Below, piece after piece: positions 1 through 8,490 of a DNA stretch of 64,000 bases. Made by a program: the position numbers and the translations under genes. The notes below the pieces were generated by a model. The model made no database searches. It was not told the origin of the DNA and saw nothing but the letters and a program-made list of their open reading frames with translations. Numbering within the stretch: position 1 is the first letter of the stretch; each line of letters starts with the position of its first letter. Source of the DNA: Granulicella arctica (GTDB taxonomy: Bacteria > Acidobacteriota > Terriglobia > Terriglobales > Acidobacteriaceae); contig NZ_JAGTUT010000001.1 in the NCBI RefSeq assembly GCF_025685605.1, positions 2,046,001 to 2,110,000 of the forward strand, read 5' to 3'.

Positions 1-258
1 CTCGAAGGCGAGAACCTTGCGAGGTGACCTGCCGTTATCGAGAAAGCTTAGCTCAGTGAGCTTGAGGTCGCGGATCGGAAGACCGTGGCTGTCAGCTGCA
101 TGGAAGGTTACAACCACCTCGTCGACGACGACGTTAAGTCTGTACGAGGTTGGGCCTTGTGTTGTGGCAGAATCCGTCTGTGAAGCCACGTGATGCGCCT
201 GCGCCACGAGCAATGGGAGCAGCAGGCTACAGAGGCTGGTCTTACGTAGAAACCGCAT
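1..258 (-). CDS. N-terminus of acidobacterial VWFA-related domain protein (partial)
   Basis: The reading frame starts at ATG 258 on the minus strand and runs off the left edge, so only 86 residues are visible. Residues 1-20 form a signal peptide (RK followed by a leucine-rich core and AQA). After a polar linker comes the segment LNVVVDEVVVTFHAADSHG, then GLPIRDLKLTEL and a DNG motif. This is the pattern that opens the acidobacterial VWFA-related proteins (TIGR03436 family): 'VVV-D-G-x-V-x-L-x-x-x-DF-x-x-x-DG'. Such proteins are secreted, carry a von Willebrand A fold and are expanded in this phylum; their role is unknown. It lies 15 bp downstream of the MFS gene on the same strand and may share its transcript. 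The family call rests on the N-terminus only. Confidence 0.65.
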   Translation of the reverse strand, partial: MRFLRKTSLCSLLLPLLVAQAHHVASQTDSATTQGPTSYRLNVVVDEVVVTFHAADSHGLPIRDLKLTELSFLDNGRSPRKVLAFE

Positions 259-273
259 GTGTGAGAAGTATAG

Positions 274-1689
274 TTACCTGCTGACGCCACTTAGAAGCTC
301 CGTGACGTGCCCTGTGCTTGCGTGTGCCCAGCGGGTGTTGGAGATCCAGCCAAGCAGCAGGACCGTGGCTCCGCAGCCCGTCATGACCCACCAGATGGGG
401 TGCGTTGCATGCGTGAAGTCCGATCCCGCAGCGTGGCTTGCGCTGACGACTGTTCCGGCAATGGCTACGCCAAAGGCCGCGCCGACCTGTCTGCCTGTGG
501 AGGCGATTGCTGCGGCTACACCTGCCTGCGCCAGCGGCATGCCTGCGACGGCGTTGTTGGTGATAGCAGGGTTGACCATGCCGAGTCCCACTCCGAACAA
601 CGCATAGGCCACGAGTAGCAGGGCTATCGGAGTAGCGGTCGTCAGGCCAGTGAGCATCAAGGTGCTGAGCAGGAAGCCTGCGCCCGCGATCAGCAGCGAG
701 GGTCGCGTTCCGTAGCTACCGACCAATCGACCGGAGAGCGGCGCAGTGAGCATCATCATGACCGCAAGGGGTAGCGTGCACAGGCCGGTGTGCAGGGCGG
801 ATAATCCGCGTGCCTGTTGCAGATAAAGGGCATTAAGGAAGAGGAAGCCTGCGAAGGATGAGAAGGAGCATAGGGCTAGAAGCGTGGCGCTGCTGAAGGG
901 CACGCTACGAAAGAAACGGAGGTCTACGAGTGGGTCCGTGCGGCGCGGTTCGTACAGGAGGAAGATGGCGAGCGCGATGGCTGCCGTAGCGATGAGGCCG
1001 AGGATCAGCGGAGAGGTCCAGCCTGCATGCGGTCCCTCGATCACCGCATAGGTCATGGTGGTCAGGCCGAGGAAGACCATGGCCTGCCCTACGGGATCGA
1101 AGGCTCGTGCTCGCGGTGCCTTTGACTCCGGAATGAATTTAGCCGCGAGGCCAAGCGCTGCGAGACCGACTGGGAGGTTGATCCAGAAGATCGAACGCCA
1201 GCCGACAGCCTGCGTCAGCGCGCCACCGAGCAGCGGACCGAGCGCCAGCGATGCGCCGCCAACCGCCCCCCAGACTCCTACGGCTCTACCGCGTTCCTTC
1301 GGCGACTTGAAGACATTAGCGATGATCGACAGCGCCACGGGATTGAGCATGGACGCGCCGAGACCCTGGAGAGCGCGGAAGGCGACAAGCTGACCGATGC
1401 CATGCGCCAGGCTGCAGAGTAGCGATCCGGAGATGAACAACACAAGGCCGATCTGGAAGACGCGCCGCCGTCCGAAACGATCGGACATGGACCCCGAGAG
1501 CATCAGCAGGCTGGCGACGACAAGCGTGTAGGCGTCGACAATCCATTGAAGCCCCGAAAGGCTCGCGTGAAGATCACGCTGAATCGCGGGTAGCGCAACA
1601 TTGACGATCGTGACGTCCATACCAACTAGCAAGAGACTAAGGCAGCAGATGCCGAGTACGAGGTTCGGTCGAACAGAGACTTGTTCCAT
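274..1689 (-). CDS. MFS drug efflux transporter, DHA2 (EmrB/QacA) type
   Basis: This 471-residue protein is almost entirely hydrophobic and composed of repeated membrane segments. The N-terminal helix contains MDVTIVNVALPAIQRDL, the classical motif of the DHA2 multidrug:H+ antiporters. The loop GSMSDRFGRRRVF is the MFS motif A between helices 2 and 3, and the ALQGLGASMLNP segment is motif B/C-like. The expected role is proton-driven export of drugs or lipophilic compounds across the inner membrane. It is transcribed divergently from a TetR gene through a 57-bp intergenic region holding two copies of an inverted repeat, so it is probably repressed by that TetR protein. Substrate cannot be read from the sequence. 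Confidence 0.9.
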   Translation of the reverse strand: MEQVSVRPNLVLGICCLSLLLVGMDVTIVNVALPAIQRDLHASLSGLQWIVDAYTLVVASLLMLSGSMSDRFGRRRVFQIGLVLFISGSLLCSLAHGIGQLVAFRALQGLGASMLNPVALSIIANVFKSPKERGRAVGVWGAVGGASLALGPLLGGALTQAVGWRSIFWINLPVGLAALGLAAKFIPESKAPRARAFDPVGQAMVFLGLTTMTYAVIEGPHAGWTSPLILGLIATAAIALAIFLLYEPRRTDPLVDLRFFRSVPFSSATLLALCSFSSFAGFLFLNALYLQQARGLSALHTGLCTLPLAVMMMLTAPLSGRLVGSYGTRPSLLIAGAGFLLSTLMLTGLTTATPIALLLVAYALFGVGLGMVNPAITNNAVAGMPLAQAGVAAAIASTGRQVGAAFGVAIAGTVVSASHAAGSDFTHATHPIWWVMTGCGATVLLLGWISNTRWAHASTGHVTELLSGVSR

Positions 1690-1710
1690 GACTCATTCTA
1701 GCTTAAAAGA

Positions 1711-1761
1711 TGAGGGTATCCTCAACTTTACCTTTGGTCCTAGAATATGAGGGTGTCCTCA
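1711..1761. promoter_or_regulatory. Duplicated TetR operator between mfs and tetR
   Basis: Two nearly identical 14-bp palindromes are present: TGAGGGTATCCTCA at 1711-1724 and TGAGGGTGTCCTCA at 1748-1761. Each is followed by the same AACT/AACTC context. Their starts are 37 bp apart, between or at the starts of divergent MFS and TetR genes, which is where TetR-family operators normally sit. The second copy overlaps the first possible ATG of the regulator (1747). Binding by the adjacent TetR protein is inference. Confidence 0.75.
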
Positions 1762-2376
1762 ACTCCTGAATTGTCGCGCCGTACGCCCCAGCAAACGAGA
1801 GCTACGTTGCGACGTGCGAAGTTTCTGGAGGTCGCTGCCCGCCTGATTGGGGAACACGGATATGAGCCGGTGACGATGACGGCGATTGCCGAGCAATCCG
1901 AGGCGTCAATCGGAACGCTGTACGATTACTTTCCCGATAAACCGGCTCTTGCCCGGGCGCTTCTGGCTCAATATACGGACGAGTCTGACGCGCATTGGAA
2001 GGTACTCCTATCCAATCCATCGTCGCGTCTGACGAAGACCGGACTTGCCGATATCTTTGTTGAAGGAGCGCTCGACTTTGTACGGCAACGGCCTGCGTAT
2101 CTGCCTCTTCTCAGGGCTCCGATCGCCTTTGTACGCACGCCAGCGACGCGGCTGCCACTACGAAGGACGATCGCTGACGCCCTCCAGATGATGCACAAAA
2201 CGATGTCGGCGGATCGTGCTTTTGTCAGTGCTCAAGTGATTGTCGAACTGATCAAGGCGCTGCTATCGATCTACAAGCAGACGACTCCCAAGGATCGCGA
2301 GTTAGTCGCTGAGGAGTACAGAAAACTTCTCCGACTTTACCTGCTGGCGATGCCGGGCAAGAGCAGGGTCAAGTAG
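1747..2376 (+). CDS. TetR/AcrR family transcriptional regulator
   Basis: The protein has 209 residues, the usual length for the family. Residues about 15-65 form the TetR_N helix-turn-helix: RRAKFLEVAARLIGEHGYE, then VTMTAIAEQSEASIGTLYDYF, a textbook recognition helix. The C-terminal ligand-binding part contains the FVRQRPAYLPLLRAPI stretch typical of TetR-type regulators of efflux pumps. It is divergent from the MFS pump and most likely represses it and itself. The ATG at 1747 lies in the second operator palindrome, so the true start may be the in-frame GTG (1753) or TTG a few codons later; residues before RRTPQQTRA are not part of the conserved fold. Confidence 0.9.
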   Translation: MRVSSTPELSRRTPQQTRATLRRAKFLEVAARLIGEHGYEPVTMTAIAEQSEASIGTLYDYFPDKPALARALLAQYTDESDAHWKVLLSNPSSRLTKTGLADIFVEGALDFVRQRPAYLPLLRAPIAFVRTPATRLPLRRTIADALQMMHKTMSADRAFVSAQVIVELIKALLSIYKQTTPKDRELVAEEYRKLLRLYLLAMPGKSRVK

Positions 2377-2381
2377 CTGAC

Positions 2382-4883
2382 TCACTGCCGCAACTCAACC
2401 TCGGTAGCACCCTGACCGCCCTGGTTGTGCGCTGGCTCGGTGACCGTTGTGACATGCGGATGCTTGCGCAGGAACTCGCGGAGGGTGCGCCGGAGGACGC
2501 CCATGCCGGTGCCGTGAACGATACGGATGCGCGGCAGGCCGGCGAGGAAGGCGCGATCGAGGAAGCGCTCGACCTCATCCTGGGCCTCCTCTGCATTGCG
2601 GCCGATGACGTTGATCTCGGAGGCCATGTAGTCGGAGTCGCCGCTGGTGCTGGTCTGGATCGTGATGCCTCCACGCTTCCGCGCCGCCTCGAGCGGCGTG
2701 ATCACCTTCACTGACTCCACCTCGGCTACGTCGGCGCGATCAATACGCATCTTCATCGGTCCGATCGACACCTCGTAGGTCTTCTCGTCGATCAGTCTAT
2801 CGACCCGAGCCTGGCGTCCTAGTGACTTCAGCTTCACGAGATCGCCGACCTTGATGCCGCGCGGGATGTGCGGCTGTGCGGCGGGATCTTTCTTATCCGC
2901 GCCGGTGTTGTGGGCGACGACGGTGGAGTTGAATTGCTCGGAGAACTCGCGTCTGAGCCGGGTCATGCGCAGGGCAGAGTCGCGGGCGATCTTCTGCGAG
3001 ACGGTCTTGTCGTCGATCGCCTTGACGGTCTCTTTGAGCTGGTACTCGAAGTCGCTGATGAGGGAGTTGAGCTTCACCTCCAACTCGCGCGTCCGGGCTT
3101 TCTGTTCGATGCGGCCTTCGACCTCAAGCTTGGCTCGCTCTCGCGACAGCTCGCGTTCTCTTTGCTGCAAGGTCTCGCGCGCAGTCGCTGCTGCCGAAAG
3201 CTGGGCGTGGAGTTGATCGAGAAACGCCCCAATGTCTGCTGTCTGAGTCGTCATGTTGGCGCGGGCGTTCTCGATGATGGTTGGGTCCATGCCGAGGCGC
3301 GCTGCGATGTTCAGGCCTGCGGACGCTCCGGGAACGCCGAGCCGCAGCTCGTAGGTGGGCGAGAGCGTGTACTGGTCGAAGCCGACGGCGGCGTTCAACA
3401 CACCAGCATGGTTGGCGGCGTAGACCTTGAGCGAGGTGAGATGGGTCGTGATGGCGCACCAGGCGTTGAGCGCGAGGAAGTGACTTGCAACGGCTACGGC
3501 CAGCGCCGCGCCTTCCTCGGGGTCGGTGGCCGAACCGAGCTCGTCCAGCAGCACCAGCGATGCGGCGTCGGCGACGCGGGAGATGCGGTCGACGTTGACG
3601 ACGTGCGCGGAGAAGCTGGAGAGATTGCGCTCGATCGACTGGGCGTCGCCAATATCCGCATAGATCGCGCTGAAGAGCGGCAGCTTCGCCTCCTCTGCCG
3701 GCACAGGGACGCCCGCCTGCGCCATCAGGGCGAGCAGACCGAGTGTCTTGAGCGAAACAGTTTTGCCGCCGGTGTTTGGCCCGCTGATGATGAGCTGCTT
3801 GGCGTCAGGCGGAAGCAGGATCGTGAGTGGCACAGGCGTGGGCGCTGGACCCTCCGCCTCGGCTTCGCGGTGTCCCGCCTTCATGCGCAGTTCGAGGAGG
3901 GGATGCCGCGCTGCCGTCAGGGCGATCTCTGCACCGAAGATGGGGCGGTTACAGTTCAGCTCCATGGCGAAGCGAGCGCGGGCGGTGTGGGCCTCCACCT
4001 CGGCGAGAATGGCAGACCCGAGATGGATCGCGGTCGCATTTTGCCCGAGCGCCCCTGTCATGACGACGAGGATGCGGTGAATCTCGGCCTGCTCTTCGTC
4101 GAGCAGACGTACCAGTTCATTATTCTGCTCGATGGTCTCCAGTGGCTCGACGTAGACCGTCTGGCCGGAGGAGCTTGAGCCGTGAATGACACCCGGCACC
4201 TTGCGCTTGAACTCTGCTTTCACCGGGATCACGAAACGCTCGCCGCGAATGGTGATCAGGTCTTCGGTGCTGGATTGCGTCGAGCCTTCTTCGCGAAACT
4301 GCCGGGCTGCACGGCGCAGGCTCTCCTCGATGGCGCGATGCTGCCGCTCCATCGCTTTGCGGATGCCGCGGAGCGCCGGGCTGGCGTCGTCCGAGAGGGA
4401 TCCATCCGGCTCGATCTTGCCGCGAAGCAGCCGCAGGAGGGGAGCCAGGTCGTACTCCAGCAGCGGAGCAGAGAGGGCGCTGATGGACGGCCAGTTGTAG
4501 CGGGGGGCGTCGTGCGCTCCATCGATCAGGGTGTGCCACGCGGCGACACGCTCGACGACCGCGAGCAGACTGGCGATCTCAAGCCCTTCGAGTGCGGAGC
4601 CTTCAATCCGTGCCTTGTCGAGCAGCGTCGTTGGATCGAAGAGGCCGTGGAAGGTGAAGCTGCCGCCAGCCACCAGCATGGTGCGGATCTCCTGCGTGCG
4701 CTGGTGCTGCTGGTCGATCCAGCCGCGATCGCCGGAGGGTTCAAGCGCAGTTACCCAGGCGCGACCGAGCGGCGAGACGGTTTTACCGGCGAGATACTCA
4801 CGCAGCCGCGACCACTCCAGGGCTACGGCGCTGGTCTCGGCAAGGGGAGACGGAATGACGGGGAGAAGACTCAGGACAGGCAC
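2382..4883 (-). CDS. mutS2: Endonuclease MutS2 (MutS-like ATPase with Smr domain)
   Basis: MutS2 acts on branched DNA or collided ribosomes as a dimeric ATPase with a nicking Smr tail; it is not a mismatch-repair MutS. The sequence shows the core/lever region, Walker A GPNTGGKTVSLKTLGLL near residue 365, Walker B SLVLLDELGSATDPEEGAA near 445, a long coiled coil (about 545-650), and the C-terminal Smr domain with RIVHGTGMGVLRRTLREFL near 795. The GTG start chosen here (4883) has AGGAG just 5' but with very short spacing, giving 833 aa, close to family length. An ATG at 4997 (871 aa) is open in frame but would overlap the 5' end of the divergent zinc-ribbon gene. The open frame extends further to 5219, which is certainly too long. 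Confidence 0.9.
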   Translation of the reverse strand: MPVLSLLPVIPSPLAETSAVALEWSRLREYLAGKTVSPLGRAWVTALEPSGDRGWIDQQHQRTQEIRTMLVAGGSFTFHGLFDPTTLLDKARIEGSALEGLEIASLLAVVERVAAWHTLIDGAHDAPRYNWPSISALSAPLLEYDLAPLLRLLRGKIEPDGSLSDDASPALRGIRKAMERQHRAIEESLRRAARQFREEGSTQSSTEDLITIRGERFVIPVKAEFKRKVPGVIHGSSSSGQTVYVEPLETIEQNNELVRLLDEEQAEIHRILVVMTGALGQNATAIHLGSAILAEVEAHTARARFAMELNCNRPIFGAEIALTAARHPLLELRMKAGHREAEAEGPAPTPVPLTILLPPDAKQLIISGPNTGGKTVSLKTLGLLALMAQAGVPVPAEEAKLPLFSAIYADIGDAQSIERNLSSFSAHVVNVDRISRVADAASLVLLDELGSATDPEEGAALAVAVASHFLALNAWCAITTHLTSLKVYAANHAGVLNAAVGFDQYTLSPTYELRLGVPGASAGLNIAARLGMDPTIIENARANMTTQTADIGAFLDQLHAQLSAAATARETLQQRERELSRERAKLEVEGRIEQKARTRELEVKLNSLISDFEYQLKETVKAIDDKTVSQKIARDSALRMTRLRREFSEQFNSTVVAHNTGADKKDPAAQPHIPRGIKVGDLVKLKSLGRQARVDRLIDEKTYEVSIGPMKMRIDRADVAEVESVKVITPLEAARKRGGITIQTSTSGDSDYMASEINVIGRNAEEAQDEVERFLDRAFLAGLPRIRIVHGTGMGVLRRTLREFLRKHPHVTTVTEPAHNQGGQGATEVELRQ

Positions 4884-4961
4884 AACTCCTATTTTAGTTG
4901 GGATGACTGTGAACCATTCTGCTGGCGCGCGCGTAGCTACAGTCAGAGCTTGAGGTGCAGT

Positions 4962-5513
4962 ATGGTTTGCCAGGTCTGCGGTAGGGTCGTTGGGCATGAG
5001 CAGAGGTTCTGCTCGGCATGTGGAACGCGGATTGCGCTGGAGCCGCCGCCAATGGGGACCGCCGGTTATCCACCAGCCTATGCTCTTGCCGAACCGGCAC
5101 GAGCGAACCGTGTCCAGCGACATCTGCAAACCCTGGGCGTCCTCTGGTGCGTTTATGGAGCATTCCGTCTTGTGCGCGGTCTCATTGGAATCGTGATTTT
5201 GCGGGCCATGACGCTCCATGGCTTTGGGGACGGTAGCTGGCCGTTCGGCGGCAGCTTTGGGACGATGGCTCCATCATGGCTCCACATCCTGCTGCCAATC
5301 ATTGCCGTTGTTACAGTGGCTGGAACCATTCTCTCCTTCGTGACGGGCTATGGATTGTTGACCCGAAAGCGGTGGGGTAGAACCCTCGCTATGATCACTG
5401 CGATCCTGTCGCTGATCAAGTTTCCGGTCGGAACCGCAATGGGGATTTACACCCTGTGGGTACTAGCCCCGGCGGGGTCCGCACCTGACTACGAGGCCAT
5501 CTCAGAGCCGTAG
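4962..5513 (+). CDS. Zinc-ribbon membrane protein, unknown function
   Basis: The 183-residue protein opens with CQVCGRVVGHEQRFCSACG, a double CxxC zinc ribbon (zinc_ribbon_2 type), followed by a proline-rich linker. It then has about three hydrophobic segments: GVLWCVYGAFRLVRGLIGIVI, HILLPIIAVVTVAGTILSFVTGYGLL, and TLAMITAILSLIKFPVGTAMGIY. Proteins of this build are common in Acidobacteria and have no known role. The start at ATG 4962 is chosen because it begins the ribbon directly; the longer frame reaching back to 4182 only shadows mutS2. The gene is divergent from mutS2. Confidence 0.75.
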   Translation: MVCQVCGRVVGHEQRFCSACGTRIALEPPPMGTAGYPPAYALAEPARANRVQRHLQTLGVLWCVYGAFRLVRGLIGIVILRAMTLHGFGDGSWPFGGSFGTMAPSWLHILLPIIAVVTVAGTILSFVTGYGLLTRKRWGRTLAMITAILSLIKFPVGTAMGIYTLWVLAPAGSAPDYEAISEP

Positions 5514-5761
5514 CGTAGCCCAACTCCACCCGTTACGGCTGCATCCTACGGTTTAGTCAACGCGCAATCGCGGCTCGGCCTGACGTTCAAGGTCGCTGGT
5601 CGCAGCAAGTCTGCGCGCTGTCCGGAGCTTGCTCACGGTTGCGAACGTCCCGACCTGATTTCTGCCCGCTACAGCGATGAACCTCACGCAGTTCGTTCGC
5701 GCCCATCGCCAACCCTCTCCGCATAACGCTGACGGTACGTCTCGCAGCAAAGGATATTCGC

Positions 5762-6916
5762 ATGAAAGCTCTTGTTTACCACGGCCCCAAAAAGGTCTCC
5801 ATTGACAACGTTCCTGACGCCAAGATTGAAAAGCTTACTGACGTTGTCATCAAGCTGACGACCACTAACATCTGTGGCTCCGATCTCCATATGTACGAAG
5901 GCCGCACCAACGTCGAGAAGGGCAAGATCCTCGGCCACGAGAATATGGGCGAGGTCGTCGAGGTTGGCAAGGCTGTCGACCGTATCAAAAAAGGGGACAA
6001 AGTATCGCTTCCGTTTAACATCGGTTGCGGCTTCTGCGCGAACTGCGAGAAAGGTCTGACGGGTTTCTGCCTTACCTGCTCGGATAAGTCCGTGATGCCC
6101 GGCATGGCTGGGGCAGCCTATGGCTTTGCGGGGATGGGACCCTACCAGGGCGGTCAGGCACAGTATCTCCGCGTCCCCTACGCAGACTTCAACTGCCTGG
6201 TGCTCCCTGAAGATGCGAATGAAAAAGAGAACGACTACACCATGCTTTCGGACATCTTTCCGACCGGCTGGCACTCCACGCGCCTTGCGAATCTCAAGCC
6301 GGGACAGTCGATCATCATCTATGGCGCGGGTCCTGTCGGTCTGATGGCTGCGATGTCCGCTCGTATTCAGGGCGCGAGCCAGATCTTCGTCGTCGACGGC
6401 AAGGCCGACCGTCTCGCCCTTGCGAAGAAGATTGGTGCCACGCCAATCGACGCGATGAACGGTGATATTGGCGACCAGATCCGTGAACTCACCAACGGTC
6501 TTGGTGCAGACTGTGGCTCAGAGTGTATCGGCTACCAATGCCACAACGCCAAGGGTAAGGAGGTGCCGAACCTCGTCATGAACTCGCTTGTCGACGCCGT
6601 CAAGGCAACGGGGAGCATCGGCGTGATTGGCGTCTTCATTCCGCAGGACCCTGGGGCATCGGACGACCTGGCGAAGAAGGGCCAGTTAGCGTTCGACTTC
6701 GGCAAGTTCTGGTTCAAGGGTCAGAAGATCGGCACAGGCCAGGCCAACGTCAAGGCCTACAACCGCGAACTTGCGAACCTGATTCACTTTGGCAAGGCAA
6801 ATCCATCCATCATCATCTCGCACGAGTTGCCGCTGGCTGAAGCGCCCGATGCGTACAAGCACTTCGATAATCGCGATGAGGGTTGGACGAAGGTGATCCT
6901 TAAGCCCAACGCATAA
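5762..6916 (+). CDS. fdhA: Zinc-dependent alcohol dehydrogenase, glutathione-independent formaldehyde dehydrogenase type
   Basis: This 384-residue medium-chain dehydrogenase matches the FdhA subgroup (NAD-linked formaldehyde dehydrogenase/dismutase). The N-terminus MKALVYHGPKKVSIDNVPD, the catalytic zinc ligands in ICGSDLHMYEGR and LGHENMGEV, and the structural-zinc loop CGFCANCEKGLTGFC are all present. The Rossmann motif YGAGPVGLMAA lies near residue 182, and VVDGKADRLALAKKIGA supplies the coenzyme-discriminating acidic residue. The likely reaction is oxidation of formaldehyde or another small aldehyde/alcohol in the cytoplasm. AAGGAT precedes the ATG. The gene ends in a shared hairpin with the convergent porin gene. 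Exact substrate is an inference from the subgroup. Confidence 0.85.
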   Translation: MKALVYHGPKKVSIDNVPDAKIEKLTDVVIKLTTTNICGSDLHMYEGRTNVEKGKILGHENMGEVVEVGKAVDRIKKGDKVSLPFNIGCGFCANCEKGLTGFCLTCSDKSVMPGMAGAAYGFAGMGPYQGGQAQYLRVPYADFNCLVLPEDANEKENDYTMLSDIFPTGWHSTRLANLKPGQSIIIYGAGPVGLMAAMSARIQGASQIFVVDGKADRLALAKKIGATPIDAMNGDIGDQIRELTNGLGADCGSECIGYQCHNAKGKEVPNLVMNSLVDAVKATGSIGVIGVFIPQDPGASDDLAKKGQLAFDFGKFWFKGQKIGTGQANVKAYNRELANLIHFGKANPSIIISHELPLAEAPDAYKHFDNRDEGWTKVILKPNA

Positions 6917-6930
6917 TTGCAACCAGCGAT

Positions 6931-6967
6931 AGAGGATGGCCGCCGGCAATTCAGGCGGCCATCCTCT
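6931..6967. terminator. Bidirectional hairpin terminator between fdhA and porin
   Basis: A perfect 14-bp inverted repeat (6931-6944 with 6954-6967, AGAGGATGGCCGCC arms) encloses a 9-base loop. It sits exactly between two convergent genes, 14 bp after the fdhA stop and just beyond the porin stop. There is no long T tract, so efficiency as an intrinsic terminator is uncertain. Confidence 0.7.
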
Positions 6968-6969
6968 GT

Positions 6970-8367
6970 TCAAAAGTGAACGATCAGATCGGAAGCGACT
7001 GTGAACTGGTTTTGATGCTTGCCATTGCCATACGCCTGCCGGTCCCATGCACGATCGAAGCGAAGTTCCGGACGAAATTGTATGGTGCTGCCGATCCAAT
7101 GGGTGAGCGAAAGGGTCTCTTCGGAGTAGCGTGTCTGGTACCCGGTGCGCTGCCCCTTCTTGTCGTTGAGAAAATCGGTGCGTAACGTGATGGAGTTATG
7201 CGGGTTGATCTCATACTGCAGGAAGTTGACTGCCGCATATTCCGGTGCGGTACAGCGCATAAGCCCTGTCGCACAGGCTGCACCGTTGGAGTTGGTCTCC
7301 AGCGCAATCGGACCACCGACAGCGGGAACACCCCGCTCGTACATGAACCATGCCTCCGTAGCCGAGTGAATCTTCTTCGAAAACTTGTGGTACCAGGTGA
7401 GGTCGTATTGCTGGATGTTGTTGTACGCGTACCTCGCCGTGTTGATGCCATTGGCGCAGAGATAGAAGTTATCCTTCACGGACTCCGTCGTATAGCTCAG
7501 ACACGCTGTCCCGCTCGGCTTTGCATCGCTGGTGCTCCACGGTGCGGTGTCGTGACCTGCACTGATGCCAAGCTGAGCGAGCCACTTGTTCGAGAGCTTC
7601 ACCGTCGCGAGAATACCCGTGTCCGTAAAGGGATCGACGGAGTACAGCAAGGAGTGCGAGAAGGTGTAGTTGTTCGGGGCGAGTTGCGCTTCAATGCCCG
7701 GGATGGAGATGTAGCGCCCGATGCGCAGGTTCATCCCCTGGGCAACCTTCGGAAAATAAAGGTCGAGATACTCGAGCGCCGGATCAAAGCCATACCGGTT
7801 ATTGTGGTCGAGCAGCTGACTCGAGAGGATGCCCTTCGAGGTCGTGAAGCGGTAGTCGGCTCCGTAGAGCGCCGTCAGGTGGAAGCCCCAGTCAAAGTGA
7901 TCCTGCTGTACCGTATCGGGCAGGCGCTCGGCATATAGGACAAGCTGATTGAGTTCCAGCCGGTTCGAGTTTTCATCGTTCGCTTCAGGCAGATTGGAGT
8001 CGCCCGAGGTGCTGCCGTTCACAGTCGGTTCAATCCAGCCATAGAGCTTGGTACGGCTCTTCGCGCCGTTGATCGCGTTCATCAGCGGGTAGCTCTGTCC
8101 ATCCGGCTCGCCGATGACGGGCGACCCGCCATAGGACCAGTCGGTGCTCGGAAACGGCGGCGAATCGAGTGGAGAGGGCAGACCACGCCGCGCCGGGGTC
8201 GGTGAGGCAGGAAGGCTGCCGTGCCAGTCTTCGCGATAGAACTGAGCCCACCTGCCAAAGAAGGTAGTGGCCGTCGGCTCTGCGGGTGGAGGCGTCGTAT
8301 CCTGGGCTGCAGCAACGAGTGTCATCAGTGCAAGTGCGACGGCAGTGCATACGTATTTCGGGAGCAT
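6970..8367 (-). CDS. Outer-membrane beta-barrel porin, BBP2/OmpL-like
   Basis: The 465-residue protein starts at ATG 8367 with signal peptide MLPKYVCTAVALALMTLVAAAQ; an upstream in-frame ATG (8406) would put 13 polar residues before it. The mature part has alternating short hydrophobic beta strands with aromatic residues and features GWIEPTVNGSTS, FGFHLTALYGADYRFTT-like strands and AQGMNLRIGRYISIPGIEAQ, characteristic of the putative beta-barrel porin-2 family (bbp2). It ends in a short aromatic strand (VASDLIVHF) expected for BAM recognition. The likely role is solute diffusion across the outer membrane. Monocistronic in this window, with a shared terminator downstream. Confidence 0.8.
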   Translation of the reverse strand: MLPKYVCTAVALALMTLVAAAQDTTPPPAEPTATTFFGRWAQFYREDWHGSLPASPTPARRGLPSPLDSPPFPSTDWSYGGSPVIGEPDGQSYPLMNAINGAKSRTKLYGWIEPTVNGSTSGDSNLPEANDENSNRLELNQLVLYAERLPDTVQQDHFDWGFHLTALYGADYRFTTSKGILSSQLLDHNNRYGFDPALEYLDLYFPKVAQGMNLRIGRYISIPGIEAQLAPNNYTFSHSLLYSVDPFTDTGILATVKLSNKWLAQLGISAGHDTAPWSTSDAKPSGTACLSYTTESVKDNFYLCANGINTARYAYNNIQQYDLTWYHKFSKKIHSATEAWFMYERGVPAVGGPIALETNSNGAACATGLMRCTAPEYAAVNFLQYEINPHNSITLRTDFLNDKKGQRTGYQTRYSEETLSLTHWIGSTIQFRPELRFDRAWDRQAYGNGKHQNQFTVASDLIVHF

Positions 8368-8490
8368 GGTACCAACCGCCTCGATCGGTCTTTGTGAACA
8401 AACCATCAGATGCAGCCGCGGAGCACTACCACACGACCATCAGACCAATCAGATAGGCACCTCGGTCAACTACAAAGGCGTCTTATCAAT

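Noticed and set aside
2868..4178. 436-codon plus-strand frame inside mutS2
   Set aside because: Antisense shadow of a clearly coding MutS2 sequence; composition is typical of a GC-rich reverse frame.
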